From JACNJF01 sp050288105 (lineage in GTDB: Bacteria > Pseudomonadota > Gammaproteobacteria > GCA-001735895), in NCBI GenBank assembly GCA_050288105.1, contig JBNKDE010000001.1, positions 434,001-498,000 on the forward strand: a stretch of 64,000 bases of DNA, given 5' to 3'. Below, piece by piece: positions 35,157-45,200 of the stretch. Every line of letters begins with the position of its first letter. Within the stretch, counting starts at the first letter, position 1. Both the position numbers and the translations under genes were made by a program. The notes beneath the pieces are model-generated. The model searched no databases. It was given only the letters and a program-made list of their open reading frames with translations, and was not told the DNA's origin.

Positions 35157-38100
35157 ATGCTTTTAAATTTACGAATTTCACTCAAGGTTATTCTATCCTT
35201 TACTCTGTTGCTTCTAGTGATGGTCACTTTAGTTGGTACGCTCGTCTATCAACGCAATAGCGCTACCTTACTGGACAGGGAACTGTCTATTCTGAGTATG
35301 CAGAGTGAGCAGTATCACCGCACAATCAATTCCCATATTGATAATATCGTTAGCGATGTAAACTTCATTTCGTCTATTCCTCCTATAGCTGGCATCATTC
35401 GCGCCATTAATGCGGGTGGAGCAGATCCGGTTGCAGACAGGAAATTGAAAGAGTGGAAATCGCACCTTTCTGATGTTTTTTACACAATTCTTGTAACCCA
35501 CCCCAGTTATTTCCAGGTGCGTTTTATTGGACTGGATGACAATGGCAAGGAAATCGTGCGCGTCGATCGGGTCAATGGACAGGTGATACCGATAGCTGAG
35601 GAAGATCTGCAGCAGAAGGGGCATCGCGATTACTTTCAATCGACTATTGCTCTGGATCCTGGTCAGATTTATCTCTCGGAAATAAACCTGAACCGCGAAC
35701 ATGGTGAAATCAGTCAGCCAGTGACACGCACCATGCGCCTTGCGGCCCCCGTGTTTGATCCGGACAATCAGCGACTGTTTGGTATAGTGATTATCAATGT
35801 TGATGTCGGCCCGATTCTTGATCTGCTCGAGAGCCTGGTTGAATACCCCTCTCAGGTATTCCTGGTCAATGGAAATAATGACTTTTTAATCCACCCTGAT
35901 CATGCAAAGTCATTTGGGTTTGAATATGGAAAGCGTTACCTGCTTCAGGATGAAATGCCCGAATATGCCAATATTCGAGAGTTAATACCACTCGACAAGC
36001 AGGGTAGCAGGGCCAGGGTCATTGAAAACGATGACAATATTCTGATTGCCAGTACATTAAAACTGTATCTGGAAGGTAATTCGAGTCAGGATAAAAACCT
36101 GCTACTCATTCTTAAGGTGCCCACGGTTGCTGCGTTGGCAGAAATTCACAATATTCGTAATCACAGTATTGTACTGACACTGGTTCTATTGATTGTAGGG
36201 ATATTTTCTATCCTGCTATTTACTCGTCGCTTGCTTCGTCCTCTGGAAACTATAACCCGTGAGGTTGAAAACTATCGCTCGGGTATTATTAATCTGGTGC
36301 AAATCGAAGACCAGAAGGATGAACTGGGTACCCTGGCGTCTGCGTTCCATAGCATGACAGAGCGTATCTCTAGCCAGAATTTCAGACTCGCTGAGCGTGA
36401 AAGACGTTTAACTGCGGTAATGGATTCCGCTGTTGACTGTATTGCTATTATCGACAATAAAGGCATTATCGATTCGATTAACCCAGCGGTTACCACATTA
36501 TTGGGTTATGCCAGAGATGAATTGATAGGTAAAAACATCAAGCTACTGGCTGCACCGCCTCATGATGACAAGCACGACACCTATATAAGCAATTACCTGA
36601 ATGGCGGGAATCCTCACGTTTTGGGTTATGGGCGGGAAGTGATGGCTCAGCATAAGAACGGTAGCCTGATACCCGTTCTGCTGTCGGTGGGAGAGTTTAG
36701 TGTCGGTGCCAGGCATTACTTTTCGGGCATCATGCGCGATATCAGGCCCCAGAAAGAAGTTGAACAGCAACTGAGACAGCATAAGCTTGAACTCGAAGGC
36801 AGAGTTAAGCAGAGGACCAAAGAGCTGACTACGGTCAACATTCAGCTGCAGGAAGAAATCAACCTGCACAAAAAGACTAACCAAAAGCTGAACCTGTATG
36901 GGAAGATCTTTGAAAATACCCAGGAAGGTATTATGGTCACCGATGCTAGTCGAAAGATTGTGGAGGTCAACGATGCGTTTACCCACATCACTGGCTGGTC
37001 CCGTGAAGAGATTATTGGTCAGTCACTGGAAATCTTGCGTTCCAAATATCACGATGACGCTTTTTACGAAAAAATCCGTTTACAGTTGATCAATCATGGC
37101 TTCTGGAGTGGGGAGATATGGGAAAAGCACAGAAACGGTACAGCGCAGCCTAAATGGTTGAGTATCAACTCAGTCACCAATGAAGAAGGTAAGGTGACAC
37201 AATATGTCAGCATATTCTCGGATATAACTGAGTTAAAAGAAACCGAGAAGAAGCTGGAAAGGTTGGCCTATAACGATCCTTTAACCAATCTGCCTAATCG
37301 TTCAATGCTGAATGTCTTACTGGACATGAAGATTGGTAAACAGACGCGCGAGGGCGGGAATCTTGCCCTGTTATTCATTGACCTGGATCGATTCAAATAC
37401 GTCAATGATACGCTGGGTCATTCCATGGGCGACACCTTGTTACAGGAAATTTCATTACGTCTTAAGAACTGTGTCAGGCAATCGGACCTGGTGGCGAGAC
37501 AGGGGGGGGATGAATTTGTCGTGGTGATGGAAGATGTCGACAGGGAAGGGATATCGACGGTGGCGGATAAGATTATCAAGCAGGTATCCGAGGTCGTGTT
37601 GCTGGGTGAAAATAAAGCTTATGTAGGGGCCAGTATCGGCATCAGTATCTATCCGCTTGACGGTAAGGATGTAGAAACCCTGACCAAAAGCGCCGACATC
37701 GCGATGTACCAGGCCAAAGAAGCGGGGCGCAACCAGTATTGCTTCTTTGATGCGAAAATGAATGAGAGCAGTAATCGTCGACTGGAGCTGGAGCATGCAC
37801 TGCGCGATGCCATTGAGCGCGAAGAATTTTTCCTGCTGTATCAGCCCAAGGTAGATTTACTCAGTGGAAAGATGTGTGGTGTCGAGGCTCTGGTACGCTG
37901 GGAACATGCCACACATGGAGTGATATCACCGGATGAGTTTATCTCTATCGCAGAGGATACCGGGCTTATCATTCCGCTCGGGGCATGGGTGATGAAAACG
38001 GCCTGCAATCAGGCGACACAGTGGTTAGCGGAAAAACCAGAAAGCCCCTTACGCCTGTCGGTGAACCTGTCTATGCGTCAGTTTCAGTCTGAGGAATTAC

Positions 38101-38546
38101 ACGACATGGTGCAGCAGGCACTGCAGGAGTCGGGGCTTCCCGCACATTTACTGGAACTGGAAATTACCGAGAGTATGCTGATCTCGGATATCAATAAAAC
38201 GGTGTCGATTTTAACCGAGCTACGAAAACTGGGCCTGAGTATCTCTATTGATGACTTTGGTACCGGATACTCCTCATTAAGTTATTTAAAGCGGCTACCA
38301 ATACAGCACCTCAAGATTGATCGAACCTTCGTGCGCGATATCGCACATGACGAAGATGATGCAGCCATCATCAGGGCGATCATCTCGCTGGGAAATAGTC
38401 TGGATTTGAATATTGTTGCTGAAGGTGTCGAAAATGAGCACCAGCTCAATCATCTCAGGGAACTGGCCTGTGATGAATACCAGGGATTCCATTTCAGTAA
38501 ACCGGTTACGGCTGATATTATCTCGCGCATACTTAATGATGAATAA
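35157..38546 (+). CDS. Cache-HAMP-PAS-PAS-GGDEF-EAL cyclic-di-GMP protein
   Basis: 1129 residues. TM1 at about 10-30 and TM2 at about 340-360 enclose a large periplasmic double-Cache-like domain. HAMP follows, then PAS at about 415-540, a coiled-coil linker rich in Lys/Glu/Gln, and a second PAS at about 575-700. GGDEF is intact at 783-787 (RQGGDEFV). The EAL domain has EALVRWEH, DDFGTGYSSLSYL and LKIDRTF, all intact. It can in principle both make and break cyclic-di-GMP. It stands alone with 158 bases upstream. Confidence 0.94.
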   Translation: MLLNLRISLKVILSFTLLLLVMVTLVGTLVYQRNSATLLDRELSILSMQSEQYHRTINSHIDNIVSDVNFISSIPPIAGIIRAINAGGADPVADRKLKEWKSHLSDVFYTILVTHPSYFQVRFIGLDDNGKEIVRVDRVNGQVIPIAEEDLQQKGHRDYFQSTIALDPGQIYLSEINLNREHGEISQPVTRTMRLAAPVFDPDNQRLFGIVIINVDVGPILDLLESLVEYPSQVFLVNGNNDFLIHPDHAKSFGFEYGKRYLLQDEMPEYANIRELIPLDKQGSRARVIENDDNILIASTLKLYLEGNSSQDKNLLLILKVPTVAALAEIHNIRNHSIVLTLVLLIVGIFSILLFTRRLLRPLETITREVENYRSGIINLVQIEDQKDELGTLASAFHSMTERISSQNFRLAERERRLTAVMDSAVDCIAIIDNKGIIDSINPAVTTLLGYARDELIGKNIKLLAAPPHDDKHDTYISNYLNGGNPHVLGYGREVMAQHKNGSLIPVLLSVGEFSVGARHYFSGIMRDIRPQKEVEQQLRQHKLELEGRVKQRTKELTTVNIQLQEEINLHKKTNQKLNLYGKIFENTQEGIMVTDASRKIVEVNDAFTHITGWSREEIIGQSLEILRSKYHDDAFYEKIRLQLINHGFWSGEIWEKHRNGTAQPKWLSINSVTNEEGKVTQYVSIFSDITELKETEKKLERLAYNDPLTNLPNRSMLNVLLDMKIGKQTREGGNLALLFIDLDRFKYVNDTLGHSMGDTLLQEISLRLKNCVRQSDLVARQGGDEFVVVMEDVDREGISTVADKIIKQVSEVVLLGENKAYVGASIGISIYPLDGKDVETLTKSADIAMYQAKEAGRNQYCFFDAKMNESSNRRLELEHALRDAIEREEFFLLYQPKVDLLSGKMCGVEALVRWEHATHGVISPDEFISIAEDTGLIIPLGAWVMKTACNQATQWLAEKPESPLRLSVNLSMRQFQSEELHDMVQQALQESGLPAHLLELEITESMLISDINKTVSILTELRKLGLSISIDDFGTGYSSLSYLKRLPIQHLKIDRTFVRDIAHDEDDAAIIRAIISLGNSLDLNIVAEGVENEHQLNHLRELACDEYQGFHFSKPVTADIISRILNDE

Positions 38547-38634
38547 CACCTCAGCGGACAAACAAGAATACGCTTGCCACTGCGCGAAGGTCTGTTAGAT
38601 TACATCACTTCTGCGTACTGATTTATTTTGATTT

Positions 38635-39357
38635 ATGAATGGCATATGGGCTTTTATTCAGCTGAACTGGCTTAACCTGCTCGCTTTATTCTGGTTTGCG
38701 TTGTGCTTTCGTGGCTATACCCTGTACGCCAAGCATGCTGCAAACCATACCCACTGCCTGGCTAGCGCCATGCATTTTTATCGCATTGAATGGATGGAGC
38801 GAATGCTGCAACGGGATGTTCGAATGACCGACACCAGCACTATTGCTAACCTCGAGCGCACGGTGGCATTTTTTGCATCTACCACAATTCTAATTCTGGC
38901 GGGACTGGTCACGGTGCTGGGCTCGACCGAGAAGGCGATTAATGTTGTTTCTGATATCCCATTCGCTAGCTACGCAACTACCGATGAGTGGGAAATGAAG
39001 CTGCTATTGCTGGTTATCATCTTCAGCTATGCATTTTTCAAATTTACCTGGAGTTTGCGCCAGTATGGTTTTGCCTCAATTATGATTGGCGGATCGCCAA
39101 TGCCGACCGACCATATCAGTGACGCAGCGAGATTAGTCTTTGCCAAACGCAATGCCCGTATGCTATCGCTGGCAGCAAATAACTTTAACTCCGGATTAAG
39201 AACCTACTATTTCAGCCTGAGTGTACTGGGCTGGTTTATCAATCCCTGGATCTTCATGGGTATGAGTGCTCTGATCGTCTGGTTACTCTATAGACGCGAA
39301 TTTAAATCCCGAACGCTCGCTGAGTTAAGCGTCAGTCGCTCCGAGATAGAAAAATAA
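38635..39357 (+). CDS. DUF599-family membrane protein
   Basis: 240 residues with about four hydrophobic helices. The family pattern is recognisable: a long N-terminal helix, a cytoplasmic stretch IEWMERMLQRDVRMTDTSTI, then the FFASTTILILAGLVTVLG helix. Function unknown in the family. The tRNA-Pro gene follows 56 bases later. Confidence 0.85.
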   Translation: MNGIWAFIQLNWLNLLALFWFALCFRGYTLYAKHAANHTHCLASAMHFYRIEWMERMLQRDVRMTDTSTIANLERTVAFFASTTILILAGLVTVLGSTEKAINVVSDIPFASYATTDEWEMKLLLLVIIFSYAFFKFTWSLRQYGFASIMIGGSPMPTDHISDAARLVFAKRNARMLSLAANNFNSGLRTYYFSLSVLGWFINPWIFMGMSALIVWLLYRREFKSRTLAELSVSRSEIEK

Positions 39358-39413
39358 CTAGAGCTATCAACTGTCAATTTGATAAGATAACGCCGCATTT
39401 TAAGGATTAGCAA

Positions 39414-39490
39414 CGGGGTGTAGCTCAGCCTGGTAGAGCACTGTCTTCGGGAGGCAGGGGCCGGAGGTTCAAATCCTCTCACCCCGACCA
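39414..39490 (+). tRNA. tRNA-Pro (anticodon CGG), CCA encoded
   Basis: Acceptor stem CGGGGTG/CACCCCG, D stem GCTC/GAGC, anticodon stem CTGTC/GGCAG with loop TTCGGGA (anticodon CGG at 39448-39450), five-base variable loop, T stem GGAGG/CCTCT with loop TTCAAAT, discriminator A, encoded CCA at 39488-39490. It reads CCG codons. Its 3' end is repeated downstream. Confidence 0.95.
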
Positions 39491-39494
39491 GTAT
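39471..39494 (+). repeat. Direct repeat copy 1: 3' end of tRNA-Pro plus four bases
   Basis: 24 bases covering the end of the T arm, the 3' acceptor strand, CCA and GTAT. An exact second copy lies at 39728-39751, 257 bases later. Confidence 0.9.
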
Positions 39495-39539
39495 TAATGA
39501 GTAGTAAGTTAAGGATTTTTATATCTGTATCGAAGTGCA

Positions 39540-39557
39540 GGTGAGAGGAGTTGAACC
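39540..39557 (-). repeat. Inverted copy of the tRNA-Pro T arm
   Basis: GGTGAGAGGAGTTGAACC is complementary to tRNA positions 39466-39483 at 17 of 18 bases. In a primary transcript it could pair with the T arm and the acceptor 3' strand. Confidence 0.85.
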
Positions 39558-39582
39558 GAAAAAGAGGTTCACTAAATCGCCC

Positions 39583-39603
39583 AAAAATGTTCCAGACATT
39601 TTT
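39583..39603 (+). terminator. A/T-rich hairpin inside the repeat element
   Basis: AAAAATGT and ACATTTTT form an 8-bp stem with loop TCCAG. On either strand it ends in a T run, so it could terminate the tRNA transcript, though weakly because the stem is A/T-rich. Confidence 0.4.
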
Positions 39604-39727
39604 GTCACTAAATCGCCAGGATAGATACAGGGATGTATCGTAGTAGAGTAATGCAGGAGCAATTACCGAGCGATTTAGAATGAGCGTAGCGAACCCTGGT
39701 AAGGGCGAGGGCATGGATAGCCCGAGT

Positions 39728-39751
39728 AAATCCTCTCACCCCGACCAGTAT
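39728..39751 (+). repeat. Direct repeat copy 2 of the tRNA-Pro 3' end
   Basis: Exact 24-base copy of 39471-39494, including the acceptor 3' strand, CCA and GTAT, with no complete tRNA in front of it. Confidence 0.9.
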
Positions 39752-39810
39752 ATTGTGAATTAGATTTCCTGCCTCACACATCAACAGGATAGCAAGGAAA
39801 CGATACTGTC

Positions 39811-40323
39811 ATGACCAGCGTTAGCAATTGTCGCCTACCTGAGGAAGCATTATTACAGACATATAAAATCGCTGGTGCGTTTACTGATTGCTATAGCGTT
39901 GAAGTTAACGGACTTTTTGAACACTCCAGTTTTGTACAGGCACTTTATTCCACTCCACTTTTCAGGCTTGAGCGATGGATCCTGGCTATGCTGGCATCTA
40001 AGCCTTCCAGCGATCAGCAGTTGTCGGCTTTGGCAAAGGGTGAATCAAACACTTTTGCGATCTGGTCGGTTGAGACACGGCAGCAAAATCAGTTGCTGTT
40101 AGCGGATATCAAAGGTAATACACGTTCATGGCTGATGAGTACGACTGACCCGGAAAAAAACTGTACGCGTTTATATTTTGGCTCGGCTGTGGTACCTATA
40201 ACAGATAAAACAACAGGACAGCAGAAAATGGGCTGGATATTTAAAAGTTTACTGGGGTTTCACAAATTATATTCAAAAGCTTTGCTTTACTATGCGGCAA
40301 AAAATATCATGAAGGCGCCATAG
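39811..40323 (+). CDS. Conserved-looking hypothetical protein, perhaps DUF2867-like
   Basis: 170 residues; AAGGAAA lies about 12 bases before the ATG. It has no signal peptide or clear membrane helix. Visible pattern: an N-terminal YKIAGAFTDCYSVEVNGLFEH, a central LADIKGNTRSWL and a C-terminal aromatic-rich FKSLLGFHKLYSKALLYYAAKNIM. The alternating strand pattern would fit a ligand-binding fold of the DUF2867/SRPBCC kind, but I do not recognise it firmly. It precedes the deacylase gene by 28 bases on the same strand. Confidence 0.6.
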   Translation: MTSVSNCRLPEEALLQTYKIAGAFTDCYSVEVNGLFEHSSFVQALYSTPLFRLERWILAMLASKPSSDQQLSALAKGESNTFAIWSVETRQQNQLLLADIKGNTRSWLMSTTDPEKNCTRLYFGSAVVPITDKTTGQQKMGWIFKSLLGFHKLYSKALLYYAAKNIMKAP

Positions 40324-40351
40324 TATTGATGGAAAAGTTTTAAAGTAGTTT

Positions 40352-40819
40352 ATGACACCGGCAATTAATCTGTTAAAAAAACATAAGGTTACTCATCAGC
40401 TACATGAGTATGAGCATGAAGCTAGCTGTGAGGCCTATGGCCAGGAAGCAGTTGAAAAGCTGGGCCTGGATGAGAACAGGGTTTTTAAGACATTGGTCAT
40501 CCAGATCGATAATCAACAACTCGCCGTTGCTGTTATACCGGTCCCCTGTATGCTCAGTATGAAACTGGTCGCTAAAGCGCTGGGCGTGAAAAAGGCCGCG
40601 ATGGCGGATAAACAGGAAGTGCTCAGATCAACGGGATATGTGCTCGGCGGGGTAAGTCCTCTGGGGCAGAAGAAGCGCCTCAGAACCGTAATTGATGCAT
40701 CTGCAGAACATTTTGATACTATCTATGTGAGTGCTGGACGCCGCGGGCTGGATCTGGAAATGAAGCCTGGTGATTTAAAAATGCTACTCAAGGCTGAATT
40801 TGCGACGATTATTCAATGA
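40352..40819 (+). CDS. ybaK: YbaK/EbsC-type Cys-tRNA(Pro) deacylase
   Basis: 155 residues, full length. Conserved Lys46 (RVFKTLVI) and the later GGVSPLGQKKRLRTVID stretch are typical of YbaK, which hydrolyses Cys-tRNA(Pro) made in error by prolyl-tRNA synthetase. It lies about 0.9 kb downstream of a tRNA-Pro gene. The preceding hypothetical gene is 28 bases upstream, so the two may be one transcript. Confidence 0.92.
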   Translation: MTPAINLLKKHKVTHQLHEYEHEASCEAYGQEAVEKLGLDENRVFKTLVIQIDNQQLAVAVIPVPCMLSMKLVAKALGVKKAAMADKQEVLRSTGYVLGGVSPLGQKKRLRTVIDASAEHFDTIYVSAGRRGLDLEMKPGDLKMLLKAEFATIIQ

Positions 40820-40974
40820 TCAAAGCGCGTTGTTACCGAATGGCAATATTTTCCGTATAGCATCTGAGATTTGTTACGAATGGCTCAGTGGTAAAGATCT
40901 CTTAACCCTTTTGTATGACACAAACTGGGGCATCGTGCTGTCGTTTTGAAAGATTAGAAATTCACTTTCGAAAA

Positions 40975-40998
40975 GCCTATCATAGGCAGCTTCGCTGC
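40975..40998. promoter_or_regulatory. Palindrome and hairpin upstream of the second RND operon
   Basis: GCCTATCATAGGC at 40975-40987 is a perfect interrupted palindrome, and GCAGC/GCTGC with loop TTC (40986-40998) overlaps its end. It lies about 50-70 bases before the adaptor start. It could be a repressor operator of the kind common at RND operons, or an mRNA leader hairpin. No regulator gene is adjacent. Confidence 0.3.
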
Positions 40999-41043
40999 TT
41001 GCTAAAGCGTTATCTATTAACCACAAAAAACTTCAGGTCAATA

Positions 41044-42276
41044 ATGAGAAGGATTATTTTAACTGGACTGGTAATCAGTCTGTTCGCAGTACTATCTGCA
41101 TGTGATAAAGGCGCAGAAACCGCACAGGCAAGTCACGCCAGTGCAGCTGCACCGCCACCTACTGCGGTTACCAGCGTTACGATCCAGCAGGAAAATATAC
41201 CGATTAATTTCGAGTATGTTGGCCAGATTGCGGGCTCATTAGATGTTGAAATCAGAAGCCGTATTACCGGTATTGTAGAAGAACAGCACTTTGAGGAAGG
41301 CAGTGAAGTCAAAGCTGAGCAATTGCTGTTTACGCTGGATGATGCTCTGTTTAAGGCAGAATACCAGCAGGCGCTGGCCGCTATCGATAGTGCCAGAGCG
41401 CAAAAAGTCAGTGCTCTGGCCAAATTAAATCAGGCAGAGCGTGAGCTGAAACGTGTAACCCCGCTGGCGCAGAAACAGATGCTCAGCCAGAACCAACAGG
41501 ATGACGCAGTTTCCAATGTGGATATCGCTAAAGCAAATCTGGTTGTTTCCGACGCAGCTATCAAGCTGGCAGAAGCGAATCTTTTATCAGCCAAAATCAA
41601 CCTTGACTATACGCGTATTCGGGCACCGGTAACGGGTGTTATCGGGCGAGCATTACAGAATCGGGGAGCACTGGTTCAGGCCGGTAGCAACAGCCTGTTA
41701 ACCACTCTGGTACAAATAGATCCGGTATATGTGAATTTTGGTATCCCGGAAAAGGAATGGGTGAGCATAAGACAGGATCTGGCCGATGGCAGATTAAAAT
41801 TTGAGCAGCAGGCCTTTAAGATCGAACTACTGGATGATAATAGAAATCCGCTGAATACCGGTACGCTGAACTTCCAGGATTATAAGGTCGATAGCAATAA
41901 TGGCAGCTTTGCCATGCGTGCAACGATTCCGAATGAAGATCGATTGCTTTCTCCAGGCCAGTTCGTGCGTGTGCGCATGAACGGGGTGTATCGCCCGCAA
42001 GCGATCGCTGTGCCACAGCGAGCAGTGCTGGATGGTCCGGGTGGTAAATATGTGTATGTGGCTACTACGACCGATAAGGGTACAGTAGCATTACAGAAAA
42101 ATATTGTGCTCGGTGAGTGGGTCGATCTGGATCAGGATAGAAAGAATTACTGGATTGTTAATTCAGGTCTTGCAGTGGGTGACAAAGTGATTGTTGACGG
42201 CGTTGCGCGCATATTCTATCCCGGTGCACCGGTACAGATAGAAGAACCTGCACAAACACCCGCGAATGCGAAATAA
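41044..42276 (+). CDS. RND efflux periplasmic adaptor lipoprotein (AcrA/MexA type)
   Basis: 410 residues from the ATG at 41044, chosen because it gives a lipoprotein signal ending LFAVLSAC; the frame is open 43 codons further upstream without a signal. Lipoyl half RSRITGIVEEQHFEEGSEV, coiled-coil hairpin at about 95-165, second lipoyl half TRIRAPVTGVIGR, then barrel and membrane-proximal domains. The permease gene follows 15 bases later. Confidence 0.94.
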   Translation: MRRIILTGLVISLFAVLSACDKGAETAQASHASAAAPPPTAVTSVTIQQENIPINFEYVGQIAGSLDVEIRSRITGIVEEQHFEEGSEVKAEQLLFTLDDALFKAEYQQALAAIDSARAQKVSALAKLNQAERELKRVTPLAQKQMLSQNQQDDAVSNVDIAKANLVVSDAAIKLAEANLLSAKINLDYTRIRAPVTGVIGRALQNRGALVQAGSNSLLTTLVQIDPVYVNFGIPEKEWVSIRQDLADGRLKFEQQAFKIELLDDNRNPLNTGTLNFQDYKVDSNNGSFAMRATIPNEDRLLSPGQFVRVRMNGVYRPQAIAVPQRAVLDGPGGKYVYVATTTDKGTVALQKNIVLGEWVDLDQDRKNYWIVNSGLAVGDKVIVDGVARIFYPGAPVQIEEPAQTPANAK

Positions 42277-42291
42277 GCGGGAGCTATCATT

Positions 42292-45200
42292 ATGATTGCA
42301 CGGTATTTTATCGATCGTCCTAATTTCGCCTATGTGATTTCCATTTTCATCATGCTGGCGGGTCTCGCCGCTATGCGGGTGCTACCCATTTCGCAATATC
42401 CCGAAATTGCGCCGCCCGTCGTGCAGGTCAGGGCTATTTATCCGGGTGCATCAGCGCAGGTTATTGAACAAACGGTAGCTGCGCCGATTGAGAATGCGAT
42501 TAATGGTGTTGAAGGCATGATTTATCAGGCTTCAACCTCTACATCCAGCGGCACGCTAACCATTTCAGTGACCTTTGATATTGGTACCGATGTCGAGCAG
42601 GCTGCGTTGAATGTGAATAACCGCGTCAAACAGGTTGAAGCAAGACTACCCGAGGAAGTACGTCGTCAGGGGGTTACGGTACAAAAGGGCAGTTCCTCAT
42701 TTTTGCAGGTAGTCGCGTTTTATCCCGATGATGAGCTGTACAGCGACATATACGTTTCCAACTACGTGAAGCTGAATGTTCTGGATCAGCTCAAGCGTAT
42801 CCCTGGAACGACCAACGTGCAGATTTTTGGTGCCAAGGATTATGCGATGCGGGTCTGGATTAAGCCTGATCGTATGACCCAGCTGGGTTTGACGGTTGCT
42901 GATCTGGCGACGGCGTTAAATGAACAAAATGCGCAGTTTGCGGCAGGTAAGATTGGTGAAAATCCAAACGGAGGCAACCAGGAAGTGGTGTATAGCATCA
43001 CTACCCAGGGGCGTTTGGTCACGGTGGAGGAGTTTGAGCAGGTAATACTGCGCACCAACGCTGATGGTAGTAGTCTGCGATTAAAGGATGTCGCTCGAAT
43101 TGAACTGGGTTCCAAGGACTACAACTTTAACGGTAAATACAATGGTAAGTCTTCCGCCCTGATCGGTATTTTTCTCCAGCCCGGCGCCAATGCACTGAGT
43201 GTGGCTGATGATGTTAAGCAAAACCTGGAACAGTTAGCTGCAAATTTTCCGCCGGGGCTTCATTATGCGGTACCTTACGATACCACCCGTTTCGTAGAGG
43301 TTTCTATCCGCGAAGTATTAAAAACACTGGGTGAAGCCATGATACTGGTATTCCTGGTGGTCTTTATCTTCCTGCAGAACTGGCGAGCGACCCTGATACC
43401 GACGTTAGCGGTACCGGTATCATTGCTCGGTACCTTTGCTGGTATGTATATGCTGGGCTACTCGATTAACACACTGACACTTTTTGGCATGGTGTTATCG
43501 ATTGGTATCGTCGTGGATGACGCCATTGTGGTACTGGAAAATGTTGAACGTATCATGCATGAGCAGGGGCTGGGTGCGCGTGATGCCGCGATCAAGGCGA
43601 TGCATGAAGTCAGTGGTCCTATCGTCGCAATCGTGCTGGTGCTGGTTTCTGTATTCGTGCCCATTGCGTTTCTAGGGGGATTGACCGGCGAGTTATATCG
43701 GCAATTCGCGATTACCATAGCGATATCTGTAACCTTCTCAGGCGTGGTGGCATTGACGATGACGCCTTCCCTGTGTGTGATGATATTACGTCATGAACAT
43801 AAACAGACTAATTTCCTGTTTAGCGGATTTAATCGCCTTTTTGCACTGATTACTCACGGCTATATCGGTGGTGTGCGTTTTATTCTCAAACGTTCATTGT
43901 TTGCGGTTATCCTGTTTGCTGGCATGGTGGTGATTACTTCGCAGCTATGGAAGATTACGCCTTCCTCTCTGGTCCCCGATGAAGATCAGGGGTTCTACAT
44001 CGCTGCAGTTTACCTGCCGGACGGTGCATCGCTGGATAGAACCGACAAGGTTGTTGATCAGGTGATTCAGGCGATTAAATCAAACCCGGCCAATAAGGAC
44101 GTTGTTTCTTTTTCCGGTTTTGATTTTCTGGGCGGTGGGTACAAAAATAACGCCGCCACCCTGTTCGTTGCCCAGCAGCACTGGGATGATCGAAAAATAC
44201 CTAGCCAGGCGCTGGTTGGAGAGCTTTTTGCCAAGACAGCAGGTATCAAGGAAGCTCTGGTACTGGCTTTCAACCCTCCAGCAATTTTTGGTCTGGGTAG
44301 CACCGGTGGTTTTGAATTCTATATCCAGAATAAAGGGGGCAGTGACCCTGCGAAACTGGCTGAAGCAATGCGTACCTTTCAGGGCGCTGCGCGACAGGAT
44401 CAACGTCTGGGTATGATCAACAGTTTATGGCGTCCTGCCGCGCCACAGATATTTGTGGATGTAAACCGAGAGCGCGCCAAATCTCTGGGTATTTCTCTGA
44501 ATAGTGCTTTTAATACACTGGCCGCCACTCTGGGCTCGTATTATGTGAATGACTTCAATCGTTATGGTCAGGCCTGGCAGGTTCTGTTGTCTGCTGATGC
44601 AGATTTCAGGAAAACACCGGAAGATATTGGGCGTATGTTTGTCAGGAGTGATACCGGTCAAATGGTGCCATTGTCATCATTCGCCACAGTTGAATATACC
44701 TCAGGTCCGGATACTCTGGATCGATTCAATAATATGCCTGCGGTAAAGCTGTTTGGTTCGGCCGCTGCGGGTATTAGTTCAGGGCAGGCGCTGGAGGCTG
44801 TTGAGCAAGTCGCTGAAAAATCCCTGACTAAGGATTTTGCAATCGACTGGAGTGGCGCTTCCTACCAGGAAAAGAAAACTGAAGATAACTCAGTGATCGC
44901 GCTTGGGCTTGCTGTGATCATGGTATTTTTAATCCTGTCTGCGCTCTATGAGCGCTGGTCGTTACCATTTTCAGTGCTACTGGCGTTACCTTTCGGTACC
45001 TTTGGTGCACTGGTTGCTGTCTGGTTACGCGATTATACCAATGACGTATACTTTCAAATTGGTCTGGTCACCTTGCTCGGGCTGGCGGCCAAGAATGCCA
45101 TACTGATAGTCGAGTTTGCTTTGTTGCAGAAGCAGCATGGCTGGCCTGCAGCGGCTGCGGCGATTGAAGCAGCCAGACTTCGTTTTCGTCCTATTATCAT

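Larger units (their letters stand above)
39491..39810 (+). repeat. tRNA-Pro-linked repeat element filling a 320-base gap
   Basis: This gap holds no convincing gene. Its contents are: an inverted copy of the tRNA T arm (39540-39557, 17 of 18 bases complementary to 39466-39483); two direct copies of TCACTAAATCGCC at 39569-39581 and 39605-39617 with an inverted GCGATTTAG at 39670-39678; a hairpin AAAAATGT/ACATTTTT at 39583-39603; a hairpin GATACA/TGTATC at 39624-39639; and the second copy of the tRNA 3' end at 39728-39751. The layout recalls the terminal repeats of the E. coli tyrT locus. It may be transcribed with the tRNA. Confidence 0.75.

Noticed and set aside
39469..39714. An 81-codon open frame on the minus strand across the tRNA repeat element
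   Set aside because: It runs through the tRNA 3' end, hairpins and repeats; the open frame is better explained by the repeat structure than by a gene.
39471..39751. The two tRNA 3'-end copies as attachment sites of an integrated element
   Set aside because: Only 233 bases lie between the copies and there is no integrase or other gene, so an intact island is excluded; a relic or a repeat unit is more likely.
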